Both the position numbers and the translations under genes were made by a program. From Hypericum androsaemum (lineage: Eukaryota > Streptophyta > Magnoliopsida > Malpighiales > Hypericaceae): a stretch of DNA of 64,000 bases. The notes under the pieces were generated by a model. That model was not told the origin of the DNA, did not search any database, and saw only the letters and a program-made list of their open reading frames with translations. The number at the start of each line of letters is the position of its first letter. The stretch's first letter is position 1. Positions 1 to 12,799 of the stretch are shown piece by piece. The stretch is taken from positions 19,340,221-19,404,220 of the forward strand of contig OZ023181.1 of assembly GCA_963995505.1 (NCBI GenBank), in the 5' to 3' direction.

Positions 1-2340
1 TGCATGAATTTTAAACCAACATATATTGAAATGTACTCGTGTAAGGATAATAATATGTACTATATCAACTAAATTGAGTATATCATTTTATTTCAATAAC
101 TAAAATCTTAAGATAATGTACATGTTATTTATTCACATATTAATAAGTATATAGTATTTATAACACTAATATATAGTATTTACAACTAACTTAGTGTTAA
201 TCTGGACGATGGAATTAAAAAAAATTCGATTAAATTAGATCAATCTGTACATGTAATTGCTCATGTGTTAAAAAACAATACGTCGTGGTTTACGAAGCGA
301 GAGAATAATAAGAGAGAACCTTTTCAAAATAATAATAATAAGAGATACAGAGAGAGGAGCATCTTTTGGAAAGCGGTGGTCGTCCCGTTTGTTGTCGAAC
401 TATTACAATAAGGGTCAGTAGCTACAGTGAGTAATATGGTGTCTCTCGCCAATCTCAAGACGATCTGATTCTCTATTGCATGCTTTTTTGAATCTTTTGA
501 TCGAATAAGACTCCGATATTCCAGAGGACTTCTGTTCGGTTTCGATCATCATGTCTGTGGGCCCCTTCCCACTTTTTCTTTTTTGTTTCCACAATATTTT
601 AATTAATATTTTTTATATTATACTATCTCGTATTCGAATATCTACTAATGAACCGACGACTAATCCATCCTCAACCAGGTGAGATCTTACGTGGAAAAGT
701 TCTTTGGATTTAATATCGATGTGTTTCTAAGAGTTCAAATTTAAAATGTTTGATTAAAATAGAACAACTAAGTTAATCTAGATAATTGATTATTATTATT
801 TAATTAGTTTCTCGTCCTCGAGTAGTTTTTTTGACCCTTTTTCTTTTTTGTGTTTCAATGTTTGACTCAGCTTTTATTGCAAACAGTGCCCCTCTTCTTT
901 TTTTGCTTGTGTACTAAGCCAAGGAGGAGTAGAGGAGTAGTCGTTGCTGTGATGATTGAACAGTATCTAATTATCATATTTTTACGAACAGTATCTAATT
1001 TGAACACCTTTTCGAGCTTTCTTGAGATTTACCCAGTTTGTATTTTTCCTTTTTATTGTATGATATCGAAATTTCCGGATTGGAAAGTACATGCTACTGC
1101 TAGTAGCATTACTACCGGACACTATTTTGGGCTCACCGATGAAGCTTTTAACCGGACAGAATCACTTTTTACATGAAGGTGGTAACTATCATAGCATAGA
1201 ATTTGCCTTTATATTTTGTCGAGAGATTATCTATTCTTGAGTTACTGATGTGGTAAGTTTGTGTAAAGTGTTGGAAATTTTAATTTTATGTTAGATATGT
1301 AAATTTTAATATAAACTCTTTTATAATTATTCGAATAATACACAAAAAATCGGTTCACGTGATTTCACTGTAACTGTCTACTTACCATTATAGATACATG
1401 CGAGGGTATTCAAACTGGTCGTTGATGGGTCAGAGAGTAACGTCTCGTATATTTACCGTTCTCTTTTTTTTAAGGAAAATATTTACCGTTCTCTATCGCA
1501 CGTATATGCGCACATGGTACTAGCCCTTCATGGGTAGAACAAAAATGAATTCTACTTCGTTTTTTTAGATTGGTAGGTTAATTATTACTTTTTAAAAAAT
1601 AGAAATTTTTGCTTCGAAAAGGAATAAAAATTAATACCGTCTAATGTCCTAAAATTTAAAACAAGCCCTAAATTTAAAACTCACCAAAAAAAATATGCAC
1701 GCACCATATAAATATAACAATTATTTAATTAGTTTTTCAAATCCCATGTTTAGTGTTGTATCCGATATCACGTACGGATAAGTCTCGTCCATGATAAATT
1801 ATATTTTAATATTATCTGTCTCAAATTGTAAGTTGGATGTAAAATTTATTTTGTGGTCCTATGAAGGCTTCGGTCTTCAAGTAACTCATTTTACAGAGAA
1901 TTCAACACTGAACGAAAGCGTTTGGCCTAACGGCAAGATAATCCGAAGAAAGTTTAAAGTTCAATCTTAACAAAGTGTATTTTTTGTGTAAACAATTTAC
2001 CTTAAAAAATATTGAGCACTCAACACTAATATATAATATATATAATACAAATGGAAAAGTTGGTCTAAGATTTTCATTCATTTGATATTGTTTAGTTAAA
2101 AATGTACCAATTAAAAGACATTATTGTACAAAATTTATGATAACAAATTTGTACCGATGTTTCCTTCAGTATATACCGAGACCAACAAAATTTATGATAA
2201 AAAATTATAAAATCCGTCATATATATAAAATATTTATCAAATATGACATATTACATATATATGTGATGTGATCGCGGAAATTTTTTTTAACAGCTATATC
2301 TAATTAACTAATTAAGGCCAATATGTATGTATGTATTTAT
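1..2340. other. Intergenic, no gene seen
   Basis: AT-rich sequence with frequent stops in every frame. The longest open stretch (850-1176, +) has no recognisable motif and begins and ends in low-complexity sequence. No RNA gene or transposon terminus could be identified. Confidence 0.6.
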
Positions 2341-2344
2341 TTTG

Positions 2345-2850
2345 GAAAAAAAGTGATACCAAGTCTTTTCAACTTAGGTGGCATGTCGTTTTAAACCCAT
2401 CAAACTAGTGTCTGAAGTTTGACGTTTTGAAACTTTAGTGACACAAAAAGCCCTTCTATACTGCTCGGACACTTAGCACACCACGCCAACCTGGTTCTCC
2501 ACGTGGACTAACACCTTCGCCCACGTTAATGTGACATTTCAAATATATAATTGCGTACTAAATTAGAATCTAGGTTTTCTAGAAATATTAAAAAATTAAT
2601 TGAAAAGTTTAATTTAGTACATAGTTAAAAATTTGAAATGCCACATCAACAAACTACGTGAGCGAATGTGTCAATTCACGTGGCAACTCAGGTTGGCATG
2701 TCATGTTAAGTGGCCGAGCAGCATGGGAGGGCTTCACGTCTCACTAAAGTTTCAAAAAGTCAAATTTCGGACACTAGTTTGATGAATTTAAAACCACATA
2801 CCACCTAAGTTAAAAAGACCCAAAGCACGTACACTAAAGTGAACTTGTCC
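2345..2850. mobile_element. Foldback / long-TIR nonautonomous DNA element
   Basis: Two arms of about 220 bp (roughly 2350-2570 and 2625-2845) are inverted, imperfect copies of each other around a short AT-rich centre. Shared stretches include CAACTTAGGTGGCATGT on the left, matched by the complement of ACATACCACCTAAGTTA on the right, and CATCAAACTAGTGTC matched by GACACTAGTTTGATG. No coding capacity is present. This architecture fits a MULE-derived or foldback MITE. I could not fix a target-site duplication with confidence, so the ends are approximate. Confidence 0.75.
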
Positions 2851-2898
2851 CATTATTTATAATGAATTGCATTTGTTTGAGATTGACCGATTCAATGG

Positions 2899-3206
2899 GC
2901 AGGGGATTGGGTCAGGAGTGAAGGGGTCATTCCAGACTGTTTGGACTGAATGACTGATAATGGCATGCACCGCTTCTGATATTGGCATGCCCCGGTTATG
3001 ACACTGGCAAGCTCAGTTATTGATAATGACTTGCGTGCTATGACAATGGCATGTTCAATTATCGATAATGACATGTCGGTGATCCCCAGCCGTGCGAGGA
3101 CTTTTTTTATTATTGTCCCTGTATTTTAATTTTTTTGCAAAAAAGCTTATGCACGTCTTTCACTCTAAACGGTCCTTAATTGAGTCGTTTCGGACCCAAT
3201 CCAAAT
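2899..3206. mobile_element. MULE-like MITE, copy 1
   Basis: The ends are inverted: the left begins near GGATTGGGTC and the right ends GGACCCAATCC. The element is bounded by 12-bp near-direct repeats, CCGATTCAATGG at 2887-2898 and CCGATTGAATGG at 3207-3218 (one mismatch), the length range expected of Mutator-type target duplications. The interior carries short repeated GATAATGGCATG-like phrases. A second copy in the other orientation lies at 28228-28491. No open frame of note. Confidence 0.7.
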
Positions 3207-3218
3207 CCGATTGAATGG

Positions 3219-4955
3219 TACTTAAAGAATAATAATCAGCTGGCACGTATTGGAAGTTGGAAACCTGAAAGGATGTGATTAAGGTTTGGGTACGAAGTGG
3301 TCATTGTTATATTGAAAAACATATATTGTCCAGACACGTGATTAAGATGTAAACCTCATCCCCCAATCGCGTTAATGGAGTTTGAGGAACACGTCTTATA
3401 AGACAATCCAACTCCATTGTAAGCCTCATCGAACTGCCTTGGATGGTTTGTAAGCCAATCCAAAAGGAGAGTCCTAAGCCTACAGAACTTGCATAGAAGA
3501 TTTAGATGGTTTTGGGATCGACTAATACATAGAATTTGGCGGAGAGGAAGAGTTTTTAGCTCTTCTCGAATTTCTAACACTAGCAATTCAAGTTTTCAGT
3601 GGAGCTGAGGGAAGGGATCGTTCAAAAAGGAGATATTTATTCGACTATAATTTTCATGAAAGTTTTCACAGTCGCAAAATTTCTTTGCATCACGTGGATT
3701 GCTAAATATATAACTTTAATCTCAGCCTCAAGTGAGGTTTTAGCTCTGATTAAGTCAGTCTAACCCTCTGTAATAAGGCATGCATCATTCCTTGCAATTT
3801 CGACGAACCGTGATGTGGAAAAGATTCCAACCAAAAGGTATCGCAATTGATTTTCATTGCTCTCAATCTTCAGCTATCCATAAAGAAGTTGTTTTCCTTA
3901 TTTGAATCGCATCCTAAGGTTGCAGATTTATAACTTGCAAATATTCAGAGTTGTAATAAGCAAATTGATTCAATAATAACAAAGCTTTTCAAGAGTCCTT
4001 TGTTTTATTTCTCATATTTTTTAGGTCAAAAGAAACATTTAACGCCACCACCAAAATTGTAATCACATGACCTTGTTTGCAAATGCAAGTAGCAAATTGA
4101 ACAAGGAAGAGTGTTTGAAAAAGAAAATTAACACAATGTCACAAAAAAATGTCCTTCTCGTCAAATATAGTTTCAATAAATTCACAATCTTTAAAATATC
4201 TGTCACTATATTCTATAAATAACAATCAATTCAGAATCAATACCAACACTAGAACCAGCAGCAGTCTGAAACAAAATTTTAGGAAATGGCAGTGGAGAGA
4301 GAGAGAGAGGGAGGGAGGTGGTCCTCGTGATCGGAGAAGTCAGATATTGAAGACCGAACCCCCTAGTCACGTGGACACTTTTGACTACCCAGTGACCAAC
4401 CCCATCCGCCCCTTCCCTTGTTCCTAGCGCCCCTACAATATGTAAGAATCATTCGTAAAATAAGATTCGACAATATTTAATAAAGAATGTCATTTGTTAA
4501 CAATTTTTGTTCCTACTTCGACAAAGTTTATAATCAAAACATTTAGATTAATAAAGATAATAATTTTCAACCAGAAAATAATATGCATACGTCCACCATA
4601 AATCTAAAAAATAATTTAAATATTAAATGCTGAACATTTCAAGTTATATTTATGCGCGCACTCCAAACTATCAATCCCATTAGCTATATCTTCGGATGAT
4701 CCTTTATTGTCCTATTTAGATTATCTAAATAATTTAATAAAATTAATTTACAATAAAATATTTCTTAAAGCTTGATAAATTAAGGCTAGAAACTCCGTTA
4801 TCCCTCGAATTTTTTACCCAAAAGAATATAACAAAACTTTCACCATTCCTCTTCTTCCATCTCTTTATAAAAAGGGTATAAGTCCAATCGGGTACTCACC
4901 ACACCAACTTACTTCCATACCACTCCAAGTCACAAACAGTTCCAGTACCACTCCC
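3219..4955. other. Intergenic, upstream of the GATA gene
   Basis: No gene is supported. Two short open frames (3356-3586, - and 4149-4427, +) show no family signature. A GA-rich run lies near 4290-4320. The right end is presumably promoter of the GATA gene. Confidence 0.5.
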
Positions 4956-4963
4956 TATATATA
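4956..4963 (+). promoter_or_regulatory. Possible TATA box of the GATA gene
   Basis: TATATATA lies about 220 bp before the ATG in a CT-rich context (CTCCCTATATATATCCTCCC), typical of plant core promoters. Other TATA-like runs occur closer to the start (about 5082-5095 and 5134-5145), so the choice is uncertain. Confidence 0.3.
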
Positions 4964-5181
4964 TCCTCCCTCTCTATTCACGTAACACAGGGTGCTGACT
5001 GGTATTTAGCCGTCTTATTACCTTACAAAAACCACCACACAATTTCAACTCTCCTCCGGTGGTCCAACAACATTCGACTCTTAATATATAAATATACCGA
5101 AAAGCACAACTCCCTCTCCCCCCTCTTCTCAAGATTATAAATATACCCAACACACATCAAGAGCTCTACGGAAACATAAAG

Positions 5182-6144
5182 ATGATGCACCATCAGGCCA
5201 ACTCCTTCTCGATGCTATTCAAGCCCTCCTACGACGAGAACGAACAGTACCACCAGATGCTATACCCTTTCGCGTCCCCTCCGTCTTCGTCCTCCGTGGA
5301 TTGCACCCTCTCTCTCGGGACGCCGTCGACCCGCTCGAGCGGAGGTGGCGGCGATCGGTACGACGAGAGGAGGCCCACCACGAATGCTGCGCGCGGCCGG
5401 AGCCGGTCGAAATTCGGGTGCTGGGACTTCCTCCAGGGGAAAAGCTCGAGCAGTAGCGGAAGTAGCAGCAACGGTGGCGATGGAAGCAGTAATGGGATGA
5501 TCAATAGTGATCCTTTGCTCGCCCGGCGATGCGCCAACTGCGACACCACTTCCACTCCTCTCTGGAGAAACGGTCCCCGTGGCCCCAAGGTATGTATAGA
5601 CTCTCGGAATCTCTCCGTATCTAACTAATTCAACTTTGAACAGAGATATTTGTTAATTAATGTTCGTAAAGCTAAAGAAAATTATTACATTTGACCGTTT
5701 GAAGTTCGAGAATTTCTTTTTACAGCTGCCACCTTGGCCTTTTGCCTTCTTTATGTTTTTCCGAGTTACATAAAACTTTATTTAATTATTAATTAGTGCA
5801 AGCTATTAATAACAAATATGTTGGTTACTTGTGGATGGCAGTCGCTTTGTAATGCATGTGGGATTCGGTTCAAGAAGGAAGAGAGACGCGCAACGGCGGC
5901 GACGGCGTCGTCCGGAGGGATGGACGGCGTCCATTACACGTACCAAAACAACAACACTTGGGGTAATAATAATGCCGGCCAGAGGATGCCGTGCTTCTCT
6001 CCGGCCAACGAGTTCAGGTTCATCGACGACAGCGACACGACTCATCACGACACCGCCGGCGGCGGCGGCGGCATTCCTTTCCTCCCCTGGATGCTCAACG
6101 TCGCCGACAGGCCCACCGGCCTTGTCCACGACTTCACCAGATAA
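5182..6144 (+). CDS. HAN-like (GATA18/19/20 group): HANABA TARANU-type GATA transcription factor
   Basis: Two coding exons, 5182-5589 and 5842-6144, join in phase 0 across a 252-bp GT-AG intron to give 236 residues. The intron splits the zinc finger after GPRGPK, and exon 2 resumes SLCNACG. The finger is C-X2-C-X18-C-X2-C (C117, C120, C139, C142), the plant class B type with an 18-residue loop. CTLSLGTPSTR (residues 41-51) and the C-terminal VHDFTR are, from knowledge of the family, characteristic of HAN and its paralogues, nuclear DNA-binding regulators of floral organ boundaries, meristems and embryo patterning. Ser/Gly-rich linkers lie between the motifs. The N-terminus is shorter than Arabidopsis HAN and lacks its Cys/His-rich start, which suggests a GATA19/20-like paralogue. 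The family assignment is firm; the exact paralogue is inferred. Confidence 0.93.
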
Positions 6145-9100
6145 AAGAAGAATACAGAAGTGTCCTTCTTGGGAAGGTCAATATTAAATAAGAAATTTAA
6201 AAAGGAGATGAGGGTAGAACGGTCGAGATCATTATTTGTGCCTAGTAGGCTAGTAGAAGATATTAAGGGTAGAAATAGATCGATGGGTCTGTGTCTGGTC
6301 TTATCTAGTCTCGTCAAATTATTCAATCTTTATATTCTATTTTCATATTTTTTCCCCCTGTTTGTTAGTATCTTTATTTGGTATTTTTCTTTTGTTCCTT
6401 TATCTCCTTCCAATATGGATGGAGTGAAAATGGGGATAAATCCATGTTCCTCCCCTAAGTTAGCTTTTCGTGTAGGTTGCCATTTCAGTTATATATATAT
6501 ATATATAAATATGCCTAATGACCTTGCTTTAGCCTCCTCACTGATCCATGCTACTCCATCAATTTTTTCGAAACCTTGTATTTAGAGTTCCAGGAGTGTC
6601 GGTGTCGAATTCTGATTCTATTTAATGCTAATTCTCCGAATTGTAGTTTTTTCATTCCTATGTTTAGGTATAATTTTTCTTAAAATAAAACCAATTTTCT
6701 TATCATTCCACTAACTCTCGTTTATTCTTAGAAATTATGAGTTCATCTCTCGGGTCACGGTAATGATCAGATTGTATTATTACGTTCCTGTCAGGGGAAA
6801 ATTATATTATTAAGCACTAAAAAAGAAACAAGTGTTTTAGTCATATTGATACGTTTTTTTCTTTCTGGATATGAATATAGATACTGAGCAGCTTGTATCC
6901 GCGTGTGAGACCTTATATCCTAGTATCTAAGCGGCTCTTTTTCTCGCGACGATTTTTTCCCAACAAATTTATTGTTACAAGATTTTTAGTGCGATCTCTA
7001 GCCACACCCTGTTGTTTCCCTGGATGCTTACCTATACCCGTAGTCTGAGCCACCCCTACTCGCTTTTAGCCCAATACGGAAGAAAGAGTTCCAGAATTCT
7101 TAATTATGAAGGTCGTCGAAATAATAAGAAAGACTATTTCTACGTAAAATACCATTTATAAGCATTTTAATTCAGAAGCCAGAGTTGGTCGTTATTTATT
7201 TATTCTGTGGATGAAATTTGAATGATCAATCTATTTTAAATCCTTTTTCCTAATAAATTCGAATTATCGTTAACAATATCAGGATATATGCGATTAGAAT
7301 AAGCAGTACAAATTCGATTAAGGTTTAAATAATCAGGAATCTTACTTTCATTTTTATCCGAAAAATTTGAAATTAAAATTTATATTTAGCTTGATCATTA
7401 TTTGCTTATGTACTATAAATAGATCTTCTTTCTACAAAAAGAGAGTGGGCGTTCATTTGATCTTGATCCTTATGTAGTGAAAAAGTGCCTCTATTGGATT
7501 TGCACGAGCTTATCGCTAATATCCATCAATGGCTTGTTTTTGGTAAGAGATGGACATTACTAATACGTAAATTTAGGTGCATCGTATACATCAGTATTCT
7601 AGTACATTTCTCCTTCTGAATTGGAATAAATATGTTTTCAAACTTTCTCTTTCAAATTCAAAATGTATGCTCCCGTGCAAATTTCAGCAGGAACCCCATG
7701 TATGTATTAATTGAGTGGTGCTGTTTTTTAAGAATTAAGTGAGGGGATTTTCGAAAATATAGTCTATCATGTACTACTTTCGACCAAGTGCTTTTGACTT
7801 CGAAATTCTGATGAGATTCAGCACATTGGTGCAGGTATCATCGCACCCGATCTCTAGCGTTTGTTGGATCGGATGGGTATATAATTTGCAGTGAGCAGCT
7901 AGGTGGTGGTGTGGAAATATTGTTTTCATGGGTTTCCACAAAGAACAGAGAGGACTGGGTGTGGGGTTGTCCATGTTGATCAGTGATTAATGTGCTCTTC
8001 TGAAACTGGTTTCAGGGCAGGGACATGGATTTGTCGTCTTACGTGTCCCATTTGACCGTCAATTTGGATTCTTCTTCTCTAACTTCACTTGACACCTCGC
8101 TTGCTTTACGCCCATTTGTTCTTTTCTTGGTTCCTTTATTTTCCTCTTCCATTTCAAAGCTATGTCAGTCTTTGATTTTCCTTTTCCCTTAATTGAATAA
8201 TTTCCTTTATGGGTTGTTTTATTATTTATTTTTATGTAGAACTTGATTGGATCGAAAATAGATTAGTTAGCACACTTGCGAACAATTTGACGCGTTATGT
8301 TCTTTCAATTCTTTCGTGTAATTCGATAAAAGAAAAGAAATTCAACACCTGAAGATGTCTAAATATTAATAATTGTGTAAACAAAGACATAGCCGTTACT
8401 TGATCTTTATGGACGTAAATATAAGGAGTACAAGCAAATAAAATTTAAGCCGTCAGACTATTCCAAGAAAAATAAATAATTATGTCAAGTACTTTTCATG
8501 TGATCTAACAGTCAACCAAACAAAAATGACAGTGGATGTTGAATATTAATTAATAATCAGTGGTAAGGACATGGAGTCGCAGACAGTCGAATAATGACAT
8601 TAATACCTCACTTTTCAATATTTCCGAGGAAAGAATTGTTGTCATTTGTTTTGCAACTCGTCCTTCGAGCTTCTCAATTTGTGAGGTTTGAATTTGTACA
8701 GTGTTATATGAACTCAAATTTATATTCGAATTTGTACATAAAAAAATCATAATTTTCAAATTTGATTAGTGATCATTTATATCTATTTCGCTCGGGTTCG
8801 CTTAATCATTACTCACTCAGAAAGAAAGTTACGGACTAGCCTAATTTTTTATTCGATATCATTCTGTATTAATTTTAATTCGTTTTGATCAGATTTTCGA
8901 AAGAGAAAAATATTTATTTACCAAATTTTAATAAAAGAGTTAAAACTCAAAAACTATAATTAACCCATTGGACTGCCTGAGTTGAATTTCACCTGATCGA
9001 ATCAAAATGCAAAGCTCTACTAATACGAATTTAGTCAAACGACAAAGAAAGACAAAACTCTACCAAATTTTAACGCATCCGGACATGAATCACAAAATAC

Positions 9101-9200
9101 AAGTGGACATGTTTCTGCAGTATAAAATAGACAAATAAATAGACAAGAATCATAAATATCTGGCTTTTCGTTTTGTAAAACAGAAAAAAAGAGAGAAGAA
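6145..9200. other. Intergenic between GATA and ATG4 genes
   Basis: The first few hundred bases are probably the 3' UTR of the GATA gene. A (TA)n run lies at about 6490-6508. The rest is AT-rich with only short frames (for example 7774-7974, -) lacking any family signature. The two flanking genes are convergent. Confidence 0.5.
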
Positions 9201-9364
9201 TTGTAAATAACTGGCTAATGTACAAGTGTTGATGAACCCTAACATGGCCAATGTGCTCCCAACGGTACCAGTGGAAATGCTCTATACAGTTTTGGCAGGA
9301 GCAAAATCACGTTCAAATCTTTGGGACCATTGGCTTGATGTAATGACGGGTTCCTGAAATCCAA

Positions 9365-11980
9365 TCAGAGAAGTTGCCATTCGTCCTCGTGTAGTCGCCC
9401 GTCTCCCTCACCGGCGGGCATATCAAGTAAGAGCTCGTCTTGAACCTCGACTCCAACCCCTAAGCGGTCTCCATGGCTGTCCGGGTTAGGCTCTGTACGG
9501 CCCTGGGCAACAGTAAATAACGGTGCCCCATTTGATTCATCGGCCAACTTAGAGGCCCGTGAACAGAAATCATCAAAGTCGTCTGCCCAGAAGAAATTGT
9601 CATTGTGTGGTGTAAAACAAAAAAGTTGAGCGAATTTAAGCTAGATAATCAAGAAAGTAAGCCTGACAGACCTTTGTCTCGACAATAAAATCCGATTGCC
9701 AACGATGGATCAATCAAGTCCAGTGGAATGTGCCTTATGATGCTGGGAAAATTATCACGAGGGAGGAGGAAAACCACGAATTAGGTGGAGCAAATGCAGC
9801 ATATAATGAAGGAAGTTACGGGTACGGGAAATAAGCTTACTCGGTGTGGTATGAGGAAGTGTCAGCTTCCAAGTCATCTTTGCTGATGATGGCCGCCTGG
9901 AGAAACATATCATCATTTGCAGGAAAATACCAAAAACAGAAATACTATTCAAGTTTTAATTTATCAGGCATCATATGTTACGTCGAATCAAAACTCGATT
10001 AAAACAACTCTTAATTCCTAACTAGTATACCTGCTGCCCTTGTGCCTATCTGTTAGTTCTAGAGTTAATCGACTACATCACAATTTGGGCATGCCTAACA
10101 CAGACTACTTTTCTTTACATAATATAATTATATAACATATACGAAACATAACACGAATGTTAAAATGCCCATGATACCTATCAAGCCTAACACTGAGAAT
10201 GGATTGAAACAACCATTTACCTGTTGACAATAATGCGGATCAAGATAGAAAGCGTTGCTGCCTTGTACACCTACAATATAAGTTGATGCACCAGGCTTCC
10301 CCCCTAAAATACCAAGGCTTTGGGGGAAGGTGAATGTCGCTTGTAAAGATGGAATATACCTGGCAAGATTTTGACCATATGCATCAGATTTTAGGAGCAG
10401 TTGGGAAAAAACACATCCCATATAGCTAAAACCTATGAATAACAAGAGAGAGTGCTAAATACAAGTTGAATTGTAATGCATAACAACGAGAAGATCCAAG
10501 TTCATACATGCATGTTGCTTGTAGAAAACTGAGTTACATTCTCTCCGAGAAAAAAACCGAGTAGCTTTTGACCAAAACAACTTCACAGCCAAAGATGAAT
10601 GAAAAAAAATACCATACTGACCTTGGGTTTACTTTGTCAAGCCCAAGAACCAAAGGAACTAAAAGAAGAAGTGGTGTCCAATCAGCTTCACCCTTAGAAA
10701 ACTCGGAACAATGTCTAGATGCATCATCAATACAGACAACTGGAGCTCCACCACGCTCACCATTCGCATCACCAGATACTACATAAACAGCCATGGGCAG
10801 AAATTGGCATCCATTGGTGGACTCCTTTCCCTTTGAGATAGACAGAGATCTCCAAGAACAGCACATGGCATATGGACCTATCCATGATCCTGGCACAAGC
10901 CCATAAGCTTTTCCAGCTTCAAGAAGATTGTGAATAGAAAAAACTGACGCCTCAGAATCACCAAAAGAGTGCAAAATTTCCACATATTCTTGATCAAGTG
11001 GCTGCACAGTAGCAGAAGGCAAAGGATATAAGTACCACGGGCGTTCCTAGGATCAACCAAAATAAACAAAGTAAGCGGACCACGAGCTTGACCTTGAATG
11101 CCAATTTTGAAGCTCAGAAGAAGATGATATTGCAAAATCAAAATAGCCATAATGAAAAACCAAATCAACGGGACACCTTCCTCTTCCTTACCTTTGTCAA
11201 CTTTTTTCTCCATGATCTACCTAACCGATGAAAGAGCAATGCCTGTGTAACATAAACCAGCACTCACTCATTAATATGAGTAGGACAATGACAATAATGA
11301 GAAAGGGTCTCAACACATTAAACCTTCGAATTTAACAAAGAAAACAGCAACCTGAGCTACAAGCATTTGACTGCTCCTAAGCATACAACCCCAGCTTGCA
11401 TCAGTAGTAAACTTTGCATCTCCGATGGGGTCAAAACCTGTGATTAAAATATTCTAAGAGTTAATCTCAACCAGATATTCCATCCAAAATAATCTACAGA
11501 TAAATCTGAAAGAAACAAGGTAGCACCTTTCCGATACGTCACTAGAATACGTGATGAGAAATCTTGCATAAATGCAGTTAAACCAACATCAGCGGCTGGA
11601 TCCTGTGAGGACTCATCCTGTGAAATCTTGTAGCATATACCAAGAAACCATATATCACTATCGCCAGAAACGCCAGTCTTGCTGGGCCCCATTACGCGTT
11701 CGTGAATCCTCCGCATTGAGCCAGCTAACAAAATCCTCTTCACAGCTAACGACCAACCATTACTTTTCACGTTTGCCTTCTTCTCACGAGGTTTGGATGA
11801 ATCACTGTACACCCAAAACGCTGAAAACGCCGATGCAAAGAAGCTTGACAACGGCGAGGACTTCAGGAAACGATCACCGGCAGAGCGATCAGACTCCAAA
11901 GACGGACTTGCAAAAGAACTGTCAGCTGAGGTTTCGGAAGAGCAAGTCGAAGCAACAACCTTGTCGTGGGGAGCATTCAT
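9365..11980 (-). CDS. ATG4: Cysteine protease ATG4 (autophagy-related 4)
   Basis: Eight coding exons on the minus strand: 11980-11527, 11437-11352, 11242-11192, 11001-10622, 10359-10221, 9896-9841, 9742-9672 and 9582-9365. All boundaries are GT-AG, all phases agree, and the joined length is 1455 nt (484 residues). ATG4 trims the C-terminus of ATG8 so that it can be lipidated, and delipidates it later, in the cytosol. The peptidase C54 hallmarks are visible: FLGICYKIS, RILVTYRKGFDPIG, the nucleophile in SWGCMLRSSQM (Cys169), GDSEASVFSIHNLL, and the Asp-Pro-His of FYLDPHYCQ (Asp364, His366). The C-terminal tail is acidic and ends DEWQLL. A 5' UTR intron is likely, with donor near 12461 and acceptor at 11997/11996; it contains the (CA)n run. 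The gene looks intact. Confidence 0.95.
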
Positions 11981-11998
11981 AACTCAGTCCCGCAGCTG

Positions 11999-12000
<2 letters not shown>

Positions 12001-12034
<34 letters not shown>
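12001..12034. repeat. (CA)n microsatellite in the ATG4 leader
   Basis: About 16 uninterrupted CA units, immediately upstream of the probable acceptor of the ATG4 5' UTR intron. On the ATG4 strand they form a TG-rich tract just before TGGGCAG. Confidence 0.9.
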
Positions 12035-12036
<2 letters not shown>

Positions 12037-12617
12037 ATACACCAAACTTGAGTTTTTCACACACAAAATCATACCTTTGGCTCCGAAATTCTAACTAGTT
12101 TAAAACTCTTTTTCAATAGATTTTCCTAACTACGATATGTCTCAAGCCTCAGGTTCGGCTTTGATTGCTTAGCCCTGTACCTCGTATTCTCCGCGAACCA
12201 CGTATGTCCGTGTCCTAAGCAACTTCAAGTACCTTGGCTAAGATAAATGAGAAAGAAAAAAAACCCAACAAAGAACCTAATTTGCAAATGTTCCAAGGAT
12301 AAGCTACACAACCCACAACAGGAAAAACGTTAAAGACACATAATTTATCTATAATTCGAAGACCGGAGCCAAAACGGGGCTCAAATCTAACCATAGGATC
12401 CAAATTAATTGAAGCAGAAAAAAAGAGCTGGGACCCAGAAAGAGATTAAAAGAACGGACCTTGGAGGAGCTACTCGGGAGTCTCGCCGGAATTGGATGAT
12501 CTAACCACGAGGCGACCATATTACGCGAGCTCCGGAAAAAAAAAATTGACCACCGCGAGAAATTGTTCTTCGGACTTTTTGCTCTTCCTTTTCTGCTTCT
12601 GGGTTTCTTCCCTCTCC

Positions 12618-12618
<1 letters not shown>

Positions 12619-12653
<35 letters not shown>

Positions 12654-12740
12654 CCTTGTTCTACTAATAACCTGCTTCTTCTTCCTCCCCTTTAGGCTTT
12701 ACCCCTTTTATTCTGTTATATATATATATATATATTTAAT
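12619..12740. repeat. (CT)n and (TA)n tracts upstream of ATG4
   Basis: A CT run at about 12619-12650 (GA-rich on the ATG4 strand) and a TA run at about 12718-12738 lie in the probable ATG4 promoter or leader. Both are simple-sequence tracts. Confidence 0.8.
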
Positions 12741-12799
12741 ATGCGTAATTATTATTCTGCGTTTGGTTCTGTTTAAGGTTCCTACGTGGAAGAAGAAGA

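Noticed and set aside
850..1176. 108-residue open frame in the first intergenic region
   Set aside because: No motif, AT-rich ends, and not preceded by a promoter-like region; consistent with chance.
5229..5588. 119-residue antisense frame over GATA exon 1
   Set aside because: Leu/Pro-rich shadow of Ser/Gly-rich coding sequence.
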